Positions 46,933-58,863 are shown, counted from the first letter of the stretch. The stretch is DNA of 64,000 bases from Dugong dugon (GCA_030035585.1 CM057471.1:93125819-93189818), one strand, 5' to 3'. The notes: generated by a model not told the origin, from the letters alone. Program-made: numbers and translations.

Positions 46933-47593
46933 GCTCTTGTGTAGGGCAGGCAGCTTGTTGGGGCTTTTCATACAATAGCTTTTGGAGTCTGCATCAATTT
47001 ATGAAGTAGACATTAATTTTGTTCTCCATTACAAAGGCTCAAAGATACACAACTACCATCTGGTGCAGCTAGAATTTCCCCAACACCAAAGCCCTAGTCC
47101 TTTCCATTATACTTTGCTTTCTCTCCTACTATTTTATAACTATGCATTTTGGGGGACAAAACAGGGAGAAACTGACATTTTGGTTAAATTGGGTAGTTTA
47201 TATGCCATATATCAACTTTGTAAAATAAAATGAGAGACTTAAAGATAATAAAGCAAACACAAGCTGACTTCATGTTCCTGGTTTTACATTATTATTATTC
47301 TACCATTAATCTATAAGAGTGTGATATATTATCTATCTGGTTCAGTCAGGTCGCACTGGGTTTTACCTTTATAAGTTACTATTCACAAGTATAATTTGTA
47401 TGTGAACTAGTTTCAGAAAGTTCCAAGACTCAGTGCAGTTCTAGTATAGCTAGAGAGTGTGATGAATAGTGCCTACCATCTGGGAGAAAAACAGAGCCAT
47501 ATATCTTGGAGTCATTTTCATCTGGGAGAAGTAAATGTCATGAATTGAGGACATTCTAGGGCTCAAAATTCTGACTCTAGGGAAGTAAAGATT
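46933..47593. other. Unique DNA
   Basis: No repeat or exon recognised. Confidence 0.5.
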
Positions 47594-47603
47594 TTAAAGG
47601 ACT

Positions 47604-47766
47604 GTTGTTGATGTTATATGCAGTTGAGTCAGTTCCAACTCATAGCGACCCTATAGGACAGAATAGAACTGCCCCCATAGGGTTTGCAAGGAGTGGCTGG
47701 TGGATTCCAACTGCCAACCTTTTGGTTAGCAGCCATGTTCTTAACCATTGCGCCACCAGGGCTCCC
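47604..47766 (-). mobile_element. AfroSINE-type SINE
   Basis: The head at the right ends GCGCCACCAGGGCTCC. Target duplication TTAAAGGACT / TTAAATGACT (47594-47603 and 47767-47776), 9 of 10. Confidence 0.93.
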
Positions 47767-47859
47767 TTAAATGACTAGGGTGGTTAAATTCCTAAAACCC
47801 TTCTCTTCTTCTTTGCAACACTCAACGTACTTGAATTTTCTTGAGTTATGTCAAGCATC

Positions 47860-47965
47860 CTAACAGACTGTAAGTCTCTTGAAGAAAGTAAGTCTCTTGA
47901 AAGTCTTCTTCTGCACAGTGTTCCAAGTACTAGCTAGCACACAGAGCCTAACCCATGGTAGACAC
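47860..47965 (+). mobile_element. L2 3' end fragment
   Basis: GACTGTAAGTCTCTTGAAG...CCATGGTAGACACTTAAAAG matches the L2 3' terminus. An 11-bp unit (GTAAGTCTCTT) is repeated near 47870-47900. Confidence 0.65.
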
Positions 47966-48759
47966 TTAAAAGTTGTTGGGACAGATGTGGGCTTAGGAAA
48001 GAGGGCACCATTTGTTTCACTGGGGAGTGCTGGCATTTCTCCTTTCCACCAGTATGAAAGTTAGAAAACTAGAGTTGAGACTCTGAGCTAGGTCTCTCTT
48101 TGAAGGCTGTGTTTCTTGCACAGAGAGTACAAACCAGCTGCCTCATGCCTTAAGTAGGCAAGAGTAGAAGGAAGTGGTTTGCCCTCAGGGTTTCACTGGC
48201 AGGACCAGTTCTCAAAAGCTAAATGCCAAGAGAGGAAGAGGAGGAGCTTGGAGACCCTGGTAGTTCCTTCTACTCCCTTCCTGGATGAACTAGAGATAAC
48301 AAAGGAGATGATGTTGACCGGAGAGTTTCAGTCCAAGCAACAGCCACTTTTCAGCAGTGGTACTAGAGGGAAGAGCACCCTCTGGAGACTCCCAACTAGA
48401 AGTCCAGAGCTAGTGGTGGTTGCGTCTTTGCTCTGGGCTTTTTCAGGGGTGGCCATATTTGGAAGCGGCTTAATCTCAAGGACTTCAGCAGGTCCTAGAA
48501 GAAAAATAACCCCGTATGCCTGAGCAAAGGAAGGCAGCTATTATGTAAACAACTGAATTTACATTATCCAGGCTCTGAATGGTTTAGGAGAGGTTAGCCT
48601 GGAAGGTCTGTACAGGCATCTCCAACCTCCCATGAATAAATAGCAGGAAACTACAGGCAGCAGCTTCACACATTGGAAGCCACCCCTTGACCTGGGACTT
48701 CTATAGATCTGTGTTCCCCCTCTTAATAGATTGATCCAACTGCTGTCAGATATGCTGCA
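47966..48759. other. Unique DNA
   Basis: A 114-codon open frame on the plus strand (48179-48523) has no recognisable domain; not called as a gene. Confidence 0.5.
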
Positions 48760-48761
48760 TT

Positions 48762-48912
48762 TACCTGGTGGCACAGTGGTTAAGAGCTACGGCTGCTAAC
48801 CAAAAGTTCAGCAGTTCAAATCCACAAGCAGCTTCTTGGAAACCCTATGGGGCAGTTCTACTCTGTCCTATAGGGTCACCGTAAGTCAGAATTGACTCAG
48901 CGGCAATGGGTT
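48762..48912 (+). mobile_element. AfroSINE-type SINE, slightly 5'-truncated
   Basis: Starts within the head (CCTGGTGGCACAGTGG). TTTACCTG appears at 48760-48767 and 48913-48920 as target duplication overlapping the truncated start. Confidence 0.9.
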
Positions 48913-48920
48913 TTTACCTG

Positions 48921-49750
48921 AGGTACACCATGTAAGTAAGGTGCTTGTCAGATGTCTAACAGGACAAGGAGCGGGGATTCCATTGAGCTTCCAAGCAATG
49001 ATTCTATAACTGTTATTGTACCCACGTGCTAATGAATTTTGTAAGTGTGACAGGATTCCTTCTTAGGACTGGCTTTCATTGATAAATACGATCTGTGAGG
49101 AAACACATAGTCCTACCTATTTATAACTGCTGGAAGCCACTGACATATATCACAAGAACTCAAAAGTTTGAAAGAGAAACCTGGCTTAGATCAGGTTTGT
49201 AATGGCTTCCCCAATTTTTTAATTTTTTTTCCTAACTCTAAATACCAGCTCTTCAGCTTACTGGTTCTGTGATTATGAGCAAGTCACTTAATTCTACCCA
49301 AGCCTATCTGAGCTTATTAATTTAGCACCTCTTCATTCATCAAGTATGTATTGGGAACCTACTTTGTGCTAGTTACTGCATTAGGTATTATAGAAATGCA
49401 TAATAATATCCACTTCACAGAGTAATTATAAATATTAAGTGAGATAATTTCTAGCACAGAGGGGTGGTTAATAAATTTCTATTGTATATGAATTTGGAAA
49501 CAAATTGTAATGAAGGATGGAGGAGATAAAAGTCTATTTAGAGTTTGGCCTACCTAGGTAACCTGGAATATTGTTACTAATTATTATTGCTATTATTATT
49601 GTTTTTTCTCAACAGTAGAATGGGGATATCATTCTGAGTAATTACCAAAAGCCAGGTAAAATTAAGTTTAAGGTCGATATCCATCCATGGACAAATATTT
49701 CCCCGTTTTTGCTTGGAATCCAGTCTGTGATATGGACCACAATGAGATAA
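48921..49750. mobile_element. Unique DNA with a MIR element
   Basis: 49250-49480 is MIR-like: CTGGTTCTGTGATTATGAGC, AAGTCACTTAATTCTACCC, then a second repeat segment (TCATTCATCAAGTATGTATTG) and a final AGTGAGATAATTTCTAGC. The rest is unassigned. Confidence 0.6.
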
Positions 49751-49751
49751 A

Positions 49752-49946
49752 CCAACCAGTTGCTATCAAGTTGATTCTGACTCATGGGTTTCAGAGTAGA
49801 ACTGTGCTCCACAGGGTTTTTAATGGCTGATTTTTTGGAAATAGATCACCAGGACTTTCTTCTGAGGTAACTCTGGGTGGGCTGGAACCACCAACCTTTT
49901 GGTTAGCAGCTGAATATGTTAACATTTGCAATGCCCAGGTACTCCA
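49752..49946 (-). mobile_element. AfroSINE-type SINE
   Basis: The tail is at the left (GTTGCTATCAAGTTGATTCT) and the 5' end at the right (...TGCCCAGGTACTCC). Confidence 0.88.
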
Positions 49947-51306
49947 CATTCAGACAGAGCCTTCTCATATGGAAGGTCACCCTTTAAGGAGCACATGCAG
50001 AGGTGTTGTAACTTCAGGTTATGGAGCAGTCCAGAGGGATGGTGCACGCAATGCACTCTGCGTACATCCTGCTCCACAAGGATCTCCTCCCAGTCTCCTT
50101 GTCTCTCCAGTAGGTAGTCAATTTACACACAGAGATAATCAAGCAGTGCTGCTGGGGTACCTGAAGAAATGATCCCTTTACTCTGAAAACTGAGAGTGGA
50201 GCTGAGATGAAATTTTTCAATATACCCAGAAGTGGGCAGATATCCTAGGGTCAATAAATTTGCAGTGGCTGCTTTGCTTGGTAAATCAATGGGGGCTAAT
50301 TAAGTGTCCTACTGAGAAGGGGGCATCTGGTGTGTTTTGTAAGGCTAAATAATCCTTCATTGAGGCAGAGTGAAGGCTGCTCTTGCAGGAAGCTAGTGTG
50401 AGGTGGGTGAAGTCTTTGGAAGCGCCCTGAGCAAACGCAGCTGGTAACACAAGTGAGGAGCCACTTATTAACCAGCACCCTGGGGGCCTGGGGGAGGGGA
50501 GAGAAATTTAGGGCAACTATGCATTTTCCTATTGTGCTTCCCCAAGAATCCGGCCTTGTAGTATTGCTGGAAATGGGGAGAAGTGTCAGAGAATTCCGTA
50601 TTACAATCAATTTCCAGAATAATCCTACAAACCCAATGGTAGAGACTGTATTCCTTAGGCCGAAAGCTTTGTATTCTTCTTTGACTTCACAGTGAATCTT
50701 CAGAACTCCATTCCTCACTCTGCTTTCTGTCTCACCTGGCCTGGTTGGGTGCCCTGTGAACACACAGAGCCTTAGATCTTTGCCTTCTCTTCTTCAATGG
50801 AGCTTAGGTTTCTATGAAGATAAAGGGAGAGCTTCCAGAACCTGGGACTCTTCTCATTATTTCTTTTTGTCTTTGAACAATGGCTTGAATGAAAGATACC
50901 ATATTAAATGCAAAGTGCAGGATAATTTTGTGATCAGATTCCCCCAGTATTTCTTTCTTTCTTTCTTTCTTTTTTTTTTTTTTTTTAAGAATTTATGAAA
51001 TTCTGCTAAAGATCTTCGGAAAGACATTTTTTAAGGAGAGTGAGTTACAGTAATGTTTGACTTTATAACCCATTTCGGAAAGACAATGAAGAATTTGGCT
51101 GTAACTAGCTAGTTTTGTAGTGACTGGATAAAGTCATCTTCACTCATTTAGAGAAATACAACCATAGAAAGTCAAGAAATAATAGAAGAGAAGGTCCGAA
51201 ATGAACTGTTTTTAAATTCAGCAGTATCTTTAAAGGCAGTGTATCCACATTTAGTCTAGCGTGGGGAGAGGAGGAGTAAATTATGAAGCAATTAGTAGCT
51301 AGTTAC
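49947..51306. other. Mostly unique DNA; (TTTC)n at about 50949-50970
   Basis: A run of TTTC units passes into a poly-T tract. A 155-codon open frame on the minus strand (50296-50763) is the longest non-transposon frame in the window, but shows no recognisable domain. GCTAATTAAGTG (about 50294) is a homeodomain/NKX-like word. Confidence 0.5.
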
Positions 51307-51316
51307 ATACCAACTA

Positions 51317-51533
51317 GGTCCCTGAGTGACACAAAAGATTTGCTCTTTGCTACTAACCGAAAGATTGCTGTTTTGAACCCACCCAGTGGCTCCGTGGAAG
51401 AAAGGCCTGGTGATCTGCTTCCATAAAGATTACAGACAAGAAAACTCTATGGAGCAGTTCAACTCTGTAACACATGAGGTCATCATGAGTTGGAATCTAC
51501 TCAATGGCAATGGGTTTGGTGTTTTGGGTTTAA
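51317..51533 (+). mobile_element. AfroSINE-type SINE
   Basis: Starts GGTCCCTGAGTGACACAAA. Target duplication ATACCAACTA / ATACCGACTA (51307-51316 and 51534-51543), 9 of 10. Confidence 0.93.
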
Positions 51534-51905
51534 ATACCGACTATCTGATGCCAGTCAGCTATAGTGGCTCAGGTGTGGCTTTAAAAAAAAAGTATTAGTA
51601 AATCCAACCAAGGAACTGTCATTCCAATACATTAATTTTTTTTTAATATCATAGAAGCCATTTTTGAGCCAGTTTCAAGTCAGAAAATTAGGAATGTAGT
51701 TTTAGAAATAAGAATTCTCCTGGTCTGGTTGCAATGGGCAAGATCAGCTCCAAAAGTGACTTCTTACAAGTAGAGCTGTTCTCTGTGATGCGTGTCATAC
51801 ATTTTTCTAAAGCCAACTGAGCCTGGTATTCTATATACTTTCTATATACCCCGATATCTCCCTGTATTTCTCCAGTCATGAAATATGTGACACTGTATTT
51901 TCATT

Positions 51906-52106
51906 AAGGAGCCCTGGTAGTGCAGTGGTTAAAGCGCTCGGCTGCTAACTGAAAGGCCAGGGGTTCGAACCCACCAGCTGCTCCACAGGAGAAAAGACAT
52001 AGAGATTGCTCCTGTAAAGATTATGGCCTTGGGGTAGTTCTACTCTGTCCTGTATGTTTGCTATCAGTCGGAATCGACTCTACGTCACACAGTAACAACA
52101 ACAACA
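51906..52106 (+). mobile_element. AfroSINE-type SINE with intact B-box
   Basis: Canonical B-box GGTTCGAACCC at 51962-51972 and a near-canonical A-box (TGGTAGTGCAGTGG region). The tail reads GTAACAACAACAACA, like RTE. Target duplication TATTTTCATT / TATTTTAATT (51896-51905 and 52107-52116). Confidence 0.95.
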
Positions 52107-52129
52107 TATTTTAATTGCCTATTTTATTC

Positions 52130-52240
52130 TCCCCACTAGAGTAAAAGATTTTGTGAGGACAGAGACGTGTCTGAATTGCTCACTGATACATCCAACACCT
52201 GGCACAGTACATGTTCAATAAACATTTGTAGAAAGCTGAT
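52130..52240 (+). mobile_element. L2 3' end fragment
   Basis: TTCTCCCCACTAGAGTAAAAG ... CTGGCACAGTACATGTTCAA TAAACATTTG matches the L2 terminus. Confidence 0.75.
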
Positions 52241-52413
52241 GAAGGGCATTAATTTTAGTAGGATTCCAAATCACCTCCTCAAAAACTCACTTTAATTTAT
52301 GGAAAAAGAAAACTGCAGTAGATACCATAGTGTACTTTTAAAAGTCAAATACAAACTTTCAAGGAAAGAAATTCAAATTGTTTTACTTGCTATGTATCAG
52401 TTTTTATTGCCGC

Positions 52414-52570
52414 ATAGTGTTTAAGAGCTCCACTGCTCACCAAAAGGTCGGCAGTTCAAACCTACCAGCTGATCCATGGAAACCCTATAGGGCAGTTCTA
52501 CTTTGTTCTGTGGGGTTGCTGTGAGTCAGAATAGACTCGACAGCAATATGTTTGATGTTTTGGTTTTAGT
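52414..52570 (+). mobile_element. AfroSINE-type SINE
   Basis: GTGTTTAAGAGCTCCACTGC ... GGGGTTGCTGTGAGTCAGAAT ... T-rich end. The head is truncated at about 52414. Confidence 0.88.
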
Positions 52571-52572
52571 TT

Positions 52573-53675
52573 GTATTAATTTATATAAAAACAAACACTT
52601 CACTTAAGAAAGAAATAAAATTTAGCCACATGGAAGGCGATGCTGTTTCACTACATTAATCTGTCTGTTCTGCAGTTTCTGAAGGTCGGGCATTCTGAAG
52701 GGTCAAATGGAAACATAGTTTTTTGCCCTATTGATTGATGCCTACCACCTAGTGATGAAAAGGGGCAATCACAGGTATAAACTACAGACTTTCTAACTTA
52801 CGCAGTTACACAAAGAAAGCGGTCTGCCTGGTTTTTTGGGAGTTTTTTGACATTCTTTCTTTTCAGGGACATTTTCAGAAAAGGCACCAAGACTGTCTTC
52901 ACATATATTATTTGTGATAAAAGTTTAATTAAAATAACTGTGGTAACCAATCTCCAAAGATGGTTCCTTTATGAACCATACCACCCAGTATCTGACTTTG
53001 CATAGTTCCCTCCCTCACTGGTCTGGCCATGCGTAGCCAATAGAATGTGGTGGAAGTAGGCCTGCATGACTTTGAGACTAGGTCATGAGAAGCCAGGTAG
53101 CTTCACCTCGGGGCTTGCACTTGCCCCTCTGGGGGACGACAGTTACCATGTAAGAAGTTTGAATACCGAAAGACTTCCATGCTATGAGGAAGCCCAAGCC
53201 ACACGCATGGAAAGGCCAAATGAAGAAAGAGCTATGTTGACCAGTCATCCCCTCCTAGGTGCTAGCCACATTAAAGTGAAAGAACTACCTTAGATGTTCC
53301 AACCCCAGCCAATGCCAAGTGGAAAAGGACCAAGGCCCTAGACATAGGACCAAGGCAAGTGATCTATCCAGATGAGCACTAGGCATCATGGCAAAGAGAT
53401 AAGCCCTCCCAACTATCCCCTGCCCAAATTCCTGACTGACAGAATTAGGAGCATAATATTTGGGGAAGTTTATTACATAATCAGAACAACACTCTTAAGT
53501 GTTTATTTAAAAACTGTCCCCTAGTTTTATGTTCACTAATATATGGAGATGTGCGTTCATAGAGCACGTAAAAAGATTTTGACTTGCAACTCACCACATA
53601 GAAAAACGACCTGATTCTTTTGATCCTCCATTATATTACCTGTAAAATAGAATGATAAATAATATTTAACTTTTG
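52573..53675. other. Unique DNA
   Basis: No transposon or exon recognised. Confidence 0.5.
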
Positions 53676-53833
53676 GGAGCCCTAGTGGTTAAGAGCTCGG
53701 CTGCTAACTGAAAGGTTGGCAGTTGAAATCTACCAGCTGCTCCTTGGAAATTCTATGGGGCAGTTCTATTCTGTGCTATAGGGTCGCTATGAGTCAGAAC
53801 CGACTTGACAGCACCTGACAACAACAACAACCT
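53676..53833 (+). mobile_element. AfroSINE-type SINE
   Basis: GGGAGCCCTAGTGGTTAAGAG ... GACAGCACCTGACAACAACAA: 3' end identical in style to RTE tails. Confidence 0.92.
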
Positions 53834-53845
53834 TATAGGTGTAGA

Positions 53846-54050
53846 CCCTAGGCAGTGCAAATGGTTAAAGTACTCAGCTGCTAACCAAAAGGTTGGAGGT
53901 CAAGCCCACCTAGAGGCACTTCTGAAGAAATAACTGGTGATCTATTTCCCAAAAAGTAGCCATTGAAAACCCTATTGGAGCATAGTTCAACTCTGACACA
54001 CATGGAGTTGCCACGAGTCAGAGTTAACTCAATGGCAACTGATTTGGTTC
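53846..54050 (+). mobile_element. AfroSINE-type SINE, variant body
   Basis: GACCCTAGGCAGTGCAAATGG ... CCACGAGTCAGAGTTAACTC. It lies 12 bp downstream of the previous SINE. Confidence 0.88.
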
Positions 54051-54941
54051 AACTTATGGAGTGGTTGCGAATGTAAAACAAAATACAAAGTGTGACAATA
54101 CTTATTAAACTCTGAACTGCTATGCACAATTTCTAGGGGTAGTGGTGATATGGGTGGTGACAGTAGCATTGTGTGCAAGGATGATGTTGGTGATGGAGGT
54201 TTAGGGATCAACCAGGTAGCAGTCATTGCTACCTGTAAACATCTGAGCAAACCACATATCTGCAAGAACATTCTCAGTTCTCAGGATTGAAGTACAGAAG
54301 CATAAGACTGCCCTTGCCCTCAAAATCTTAATAATATCCTTGGAAAAATAATATTCAGATGCATGAGATGTTGATATACATTTTGTCCAAGAATGAAATA
54401 GAAAATTATACCCTGCAGTGTAGATTCCAGTTTTCTGTAGAGTTCAGAGATGAAAGAAATACAGATGGCTTTACAAAAAGGGTGGGTTTTCCCTGGAAGC
54501 AGAATGGATAGGTTGTGAATGTGTGCATGCAAGAAGAGGGGATCTTTCAGAGCAAAGGGGGAGAGAATGAGTAAGAGAAACACTAAGGTGAGAATAGTAG
54601 GTGGATATGCTTCAAGATCCTGTCCAGCTTAAAGCAGGAATATTTCTGGAACACACTGTGTTCCCAGGGTCAATTGGCTATTCTGCACAGCATTCCCCTA
54701 GAGCCATCTTTGATCTGCTTCCAAGGCCTCAGTTGTTTTTGTGCCTGAAACAAAACAGAGCAGAGACCAGGCATCTTTCTCTCCTCAGGTGGGCAGCATC
54801 AACCATCACTTTGCTGGACACAAGTCGCTGTCAGAAACTCATTTCTTGGTTAGTGGGGAAATGAGGAAATGGAAGAGTAAAAAAACATTTTCCTAACAGA
54901 AACAGTCTTATAAATAGTGGTTAAATTCCCAGGCTTCCTTC
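54051..54941. other. Unique DNA
   Basis: No transposon or exon recognised. Confidence 0.5.
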
Positions 54942-55152
54942 ATCTGTCTTTCTCTTCCCCTTGTGTATGTCTCTCTCTGTGTCTATTCTGGTCTTTTTAT
55001 AACTCAGAAGTGATTAGGTTTAGAATCCATCTTACACTGGTATGGCCATTAACACAACAAAAGAAAACCCCTATTTTTGAACTGGCCATGTTTACAGGTA
55101 CAGGGTTTAGGATTTCAACATATTTCGAGGGGATACAATTTAATCTATGACA
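54942..55152 (-). mobile_element. MaLR-type LTR fragment (5' part)
   Basis: Closely resembles the left half of the LTR at 56262-56757 (CTTTTTATAACTCAGAAGTGAT shared). Contains the LTR 5' start (minus: near TTAAATTGTATCCCC). Confidence 0.8.
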
Positions 55153-55695
55153 GAAATGATATAGAATACAAGCAGTATGTTTTATTATTGGTGATATGGG
55201 GGAAATAATTCCTAGATTTTATTTTGGATGCTCATGTAATTTCTCATCCCAGAGCGGGAGTGATGATGACAGCAGAACACTCCAGATTCCCCCTAGCCAT
55301 CCCTTCTCCTCATTACTTTATTCTTCTATTTAATGACACTTGCCACTGAGAATCTTTGGAGTCTCCAGCCCACATAAAACTCAGAAGACTCTCCTCAAGC
55401 ATAAGCAGCTTCCCCATGCTACCTTTCCTTGTTCATTGTCTTCCCAAGGATTGCCCTGCCTGTTTCTCTTCCACCCCCACTATTCTCGGTTTTGAATCAG
55501 ACTCTCCCCTCTCAGACCACAGGCAAAGCCTGCTTCTCCCCCACCTCCCTCAGTTCTCTGGAAATAATACACAGCCCTCCAGTGGTTTTCTAAGAGCTTC
55601 TATTTCTACCAGGAGCAAAATCAGAAGATGGTAGGACAGAAAGCAAGGAGACAGAACAGTTTCAAAAAGTCACTCAGTTAACAGTGGCCTTTCTA
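55153..55695. other. Unique DNA
   Basis: No repeat or exon recognised. Confidence 0.5.
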
Positions 55696-55888
55696 ATCAG
55701 GGGTTTGTAAATAGAGTTTGACTACTAACTAAAAAGGTGGCAGTTCGAACCCACCCAGAAAGACAGGCCTGGAGATTTGCTTCTGAAAGGTCACAGCCAT
55801 TGAAAACCCCATGGAGCACAGTTCTACTCTGCACACATGGGCTCACCATGAGTCGGAATCAACTCAGCAGTAACTAACAACAACAAAT
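55696..55888 (+). mobile_element. AfroSINE-type SINE
   Basis: Head decayed (GGGTTTGTAAATAGAGTTTG). B-box region CAGTTCGAACCC is intact. 3' end CAGTAACTAACAACAACAAA. Confidence 0.9.
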
Positions 55889-56046
55889 GGAGCCGGGCCT
55901 TATAGAGGCTCCAGGCTTCAGCCCCACCTGGGCCAGGCACAGCCAGAAATATCCAGGACTTTCTCTCTTTTTCCCAGAAAGAACCCTGGGCTCCATTTAT
56001 GCTAAATGCTCTATCTCTGCATGCTTTCTAACTCATTACTCTTTGC

Positions 56047-56070
56047 TTTTTTTTTTTTTTTTTTTTTTTG
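56047..56070 (+). repeat. Poly-T tract
   Basis: 24 T in a row after GCTTTGC, with no recognisable retroelement body attached. Confidence 0.9.
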
Positions 56071-56261
56071 TCCCCTAAGCAACACTGAGAAGGACTCTGC
56101 CTTACAGCTATTTCCAAGAAGAGTTGGCAATAATCATAATTAGAGCTGCCATCAACTGATTGAGTGTCTACTGTGCTAGGAACTGTTCTAGGCTTAAACT
56201 TATTACAACAGATAAAATTAATGATCCCATGTGCCAGGTGAAATGTTTTACACATTATCTG

Positions 56262-56757
56262 CCATAACAGAAATACCACAGGTGGGTGGTTTTAAAGAAC
56301 AGAAATATGTTCTCTCACAGTTCAAGAAAATAGACATCTGAATTCAGGGTGTGACTCTGGGAGAAACGGGGTCCTTCTTTGTCTGTTTCAACTTGTAGTA
56401 GCTGCCAACAATCCTTGGCGTTCCTAAGCTCGTAGATTCATCTTGTAGATTCATCTGCCCTCATAGTTAGATAGTGTCTGTCTTCCCCTTGTGTGTGTCT
56501 CTGTGTCTATTCTGCTCTTTTTATAACTCAGAAGTGATCAGGTTTAAGATCCACCCTACACCCATTTGACTTCAACTGATAGGCTGATCTACTATATTAG
56601 ATTACATTATGGAAAGTAATTATGTTATATCAGCTTACATTATAGAGGGTAGTCCCCTCTACCCAAGATCAACTGATTTAATCACATGATTAAATCATGA
56701 CAGCGTATGGGTAAGATTTAATACATATTTTGAGGGGGACACAATTCAATTCATAAT
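56262..56757 (-). mobile_element. MaLR-type LTR, near complete
   Basis: On the minus strand it starts TGAATTGAATTGTGTCCCCC and ends GTGGTATTTCTGTTATGGCA, the classic MLT1/MST-like pattern. It shows CTTTTTATAACTCAGAAGTGAT at about 56517, as in the fragment at 54942. Confidence 0.85.
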
Positions 56758-56880
56758 GCACTTATTATCTCATTTAATTGTCACAGCAACCCCAAGATGT
56801 AGTAATTGTTAGTTCCACTCTGCATATGAGACAACTGAGGTTCAGAGAATAAAGTGCTTTTGTCCAAAATCACATGGCAT
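56758..56880 (+). mobile_element. MIR element
   Basis: TTATTATCTCATTTAATTGTC, CAGCAACCCCAAGATGTAG, then ACAACTGAGGTTCAGAGAAT: MIR core in plus orientation. It abuts the LTR. Confidence 0.85.
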
Positions 56881-57880
56881 CCATCTTCTCTGAGTCCAAG
56901 ACTAGTCCTCTTGCCTTCAGGCATGGCTTCCCCTTTCAAGACTTCTGCTTCTCATTCAGGAAGCTAATTAAAGGAAGGCATGGTATCACAGCTCTGTCCC
57001 TTTGGTAAGAGTCAATTCTTCCTTTGTCCCTGATCCCATCCCAGTCATACTGCAGGCCCCGCCCATGGCCCCACTCTCGGCCAATAACAGAGCACCCAGG
57101 TAAACAAAGACACCCAAAGAGAGACCAGAGAGACAAAGACAGGGAGCAGTATAAGTCCAGGTTCTGTTGGTGCTGAGGTGTCTCAGGTCACGGAGGGATC
57201 TTAGACAGTAATTGGGGTGAGGAGGACAGAAACAGGAGAGAGACTCTTGGTACCTATAGGGAAAAATGGGATGGGTGCACCACAGTGCTCCAGCTACCAC
57301 TGTACAGGTCATCATGTAGATAATATGAGACAAAAGGTATGAAAAAGCTTTTTGAACTCTCAAGTTACATAGAGGTATGATAATATTGTATATACCATAT
57401 TTCCTCAATTTTAAAATATATTTTCATACTTTAAAGTTTCTGAAAACAAAATAAGTGGAGGCAAGTCCTAAATTGAATGACAGGGCGGCAGGGTAGGATC
57501 AGGCCCACTCCAGACCCTAACACTTATGAGGCCTAGAACAAAAGTACAAATGGAAACTCCTGTGGTCCATCACCTTTCTCTTCTCATCCCCAGCTCAGTC
57601 CAGTAAAAGAAGAGTTCTCACATAAGCCTGCACATACAAGCTATCTCTACCTGACCTCCAATAGTCAGGGTTTAGCCACCCCTCCAGCCTAAGTATGTAC
57701 ATGTTAGTGGCATGTTTTGCTCTTGCATAGGTCTGGGGAAGAGGTTCACACAGATGCTGGAAGCAAGCTCAGGGCCCTTTGAGCACGGATTACAGAATCC
57801 CAGTACTTGGAGCATGATCTAGATTCTAGGTTCTAGATAGGGTGCTCCATGTTAGCATATCCCCTTCACCTCCAGTGAAG
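56881..57880. other. Mostly unique DNA with one 32-bp repeat copy
   Basis: No transposon identified with confidence; one copy of a 32-bp direct repeat lies at 57091-57122. A 140-codon minus-strand open frame (56986-57408) lacks recognisable features. Confidence 0.45.
57091..57122 (+). repeat. 32-bp direct repeat, copy 1
   Basis: Starts AGCACCCAGGTAAACAAAGA and continues CACCCAAAGAGA. Exact match to 58403-58434. Confidence 0.95.
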
Positions 57881-58400
57881 TTAGAGAGCACAGTTCAGAA
57901 GACCGTCCTCACCTCTGATACCAACTGTGAGTTTGGGGGTTCTCAAGATCACCCTCAGGTGTGATAATTTGCTAGAAGAACCACAGACCTCACTGAAAGT
58001 TGTTATAATCATAGTTATGGTTTATTAAAGGAAAAAAGATACAAATTAAAATCTTCCAAGAGAAGAGACACATGAGGCAAAGTCTAGGAAGGTATTAAAC
58101 ATAGGGCTTCCAGTTGTCCTCGCCCCATGGAGTCATGGACAGAATTAACTCCTGCTAGCAATGATGTGTGACGATGTGTATAGAGTATTGCCAACCATGG
58201 AAGCTCACTCAGCCTAGGTGTTTTGCCTGGGGCTTGATTATGTACATCGTTAACTGCTTGTATTGCCGACTTTTACTGTCTAGCCCCTCTGGAGGTGGAA
58301 CTGATACTTTTAGTCTCCAACCCCTTCGGAGGTAGAGTTGATACTTTGTGGCCCAAAGCACCAATCATAATTCATTGTTGGACTGTCCAATGTGTTCTAA
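57880..58400 (-). mobile_element. LTR-like element (ERVL/MER21-like, tentative)
   Basis: GGGGGTTCTCAAGATCACCC, TAGAAGAACCACAGACCTCA, then TTTATT at 58021-58026 (AATAAA on the minus strand), then TCCAGTTGTCCTCGCCCCATGG. This order matches an ERVL-type LTR that I recall. Limits are approximate. Confidence 0.5.
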
Positions 58401-58402
58401 GG

Positions 58403-58434
58403 AGCACCCAGGTAAACAAAGACACCCAAAGAGA
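58403..58434 (+). repeat. 32-bp direct repeat, copy 2
   Basis: Identical to 57091-57122 over all 32 bases; weak similarity continues about 15 bp further. Confidence 0.95.
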
Positions 58435-58507
58435 AGCCAGACAGATCCCTCTTTGTGTAGGAGTAACTGTTTGGTATACAACCCACGTTCCTGGCTCATG
58501 GAGAATA

Positions 58508-58697
58508 GAGTTACCAGACAAAATACAGGATACCCAGTAAAATTTGAATTTTAGATAAACAATGAACAATATTTTTAGTATGAGTATGTCCCAAATACTA
58601 CATGAGGTATACTTACACTAAAAATTTATTGTTGTTTATCTTACAGTAGAGTGTATCTTTGTGTCCTATGCTTTTATTTGCTAAACTGGGCAACCCT
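58508..58697. mobile_element. Palindromic old DNA transposon, second copy
   Basis: GTTACCAGACAAAATACAGG...TTAGTATGAGTATGTCCCAAA...CTAAACTGGGCAACCCTA. Unlike the copy at 19625 it is not split. Confidence 0.78.
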
Positions 58698-58709
58698 AGT
58701 GGGCAGGGA

Positions 58710-58863
58710 GGAGCCCTGGTGGCACAGTGGTTAAGAACTCAGGCTGCTAACCAAAAGGTCAGCAGTTCAAATCCACCAGCCACTACTTGGAAATCCTATG
58801 GGGCAGTTCTACTCTGTCCCACAGGGTCACTATGAGTCAGAATCAACTCAATGGCAACGGGTT
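58710..58863 (+). mobile_element. AfroSINE-type SINE, youngest-looking copy
   Basis: Perfect A-box TGGCACAGTGG (58720-58730), B-box-like AGTTCAAATCC (58764-58774). Target duplication TAGTGGGCAGGGA (58697-58709 and 58864-58876), 13 of 13. Confidence 0.97.

Noticed and set aside
48179..48523. 114-codon open frame on plus strand
   Set aside because: No family features; no splice evidence.
50296..50763. 155-codon open frame on minus strand
   Set aside because: No recognisable domain, no clear splice signals or promoter, composition like random DNA; length is possible by chance in 64 kb.
56986..57408. 140-codon open frame on minus strand
   Set aside because: No family features; overlaps a 32-bp repeat region.
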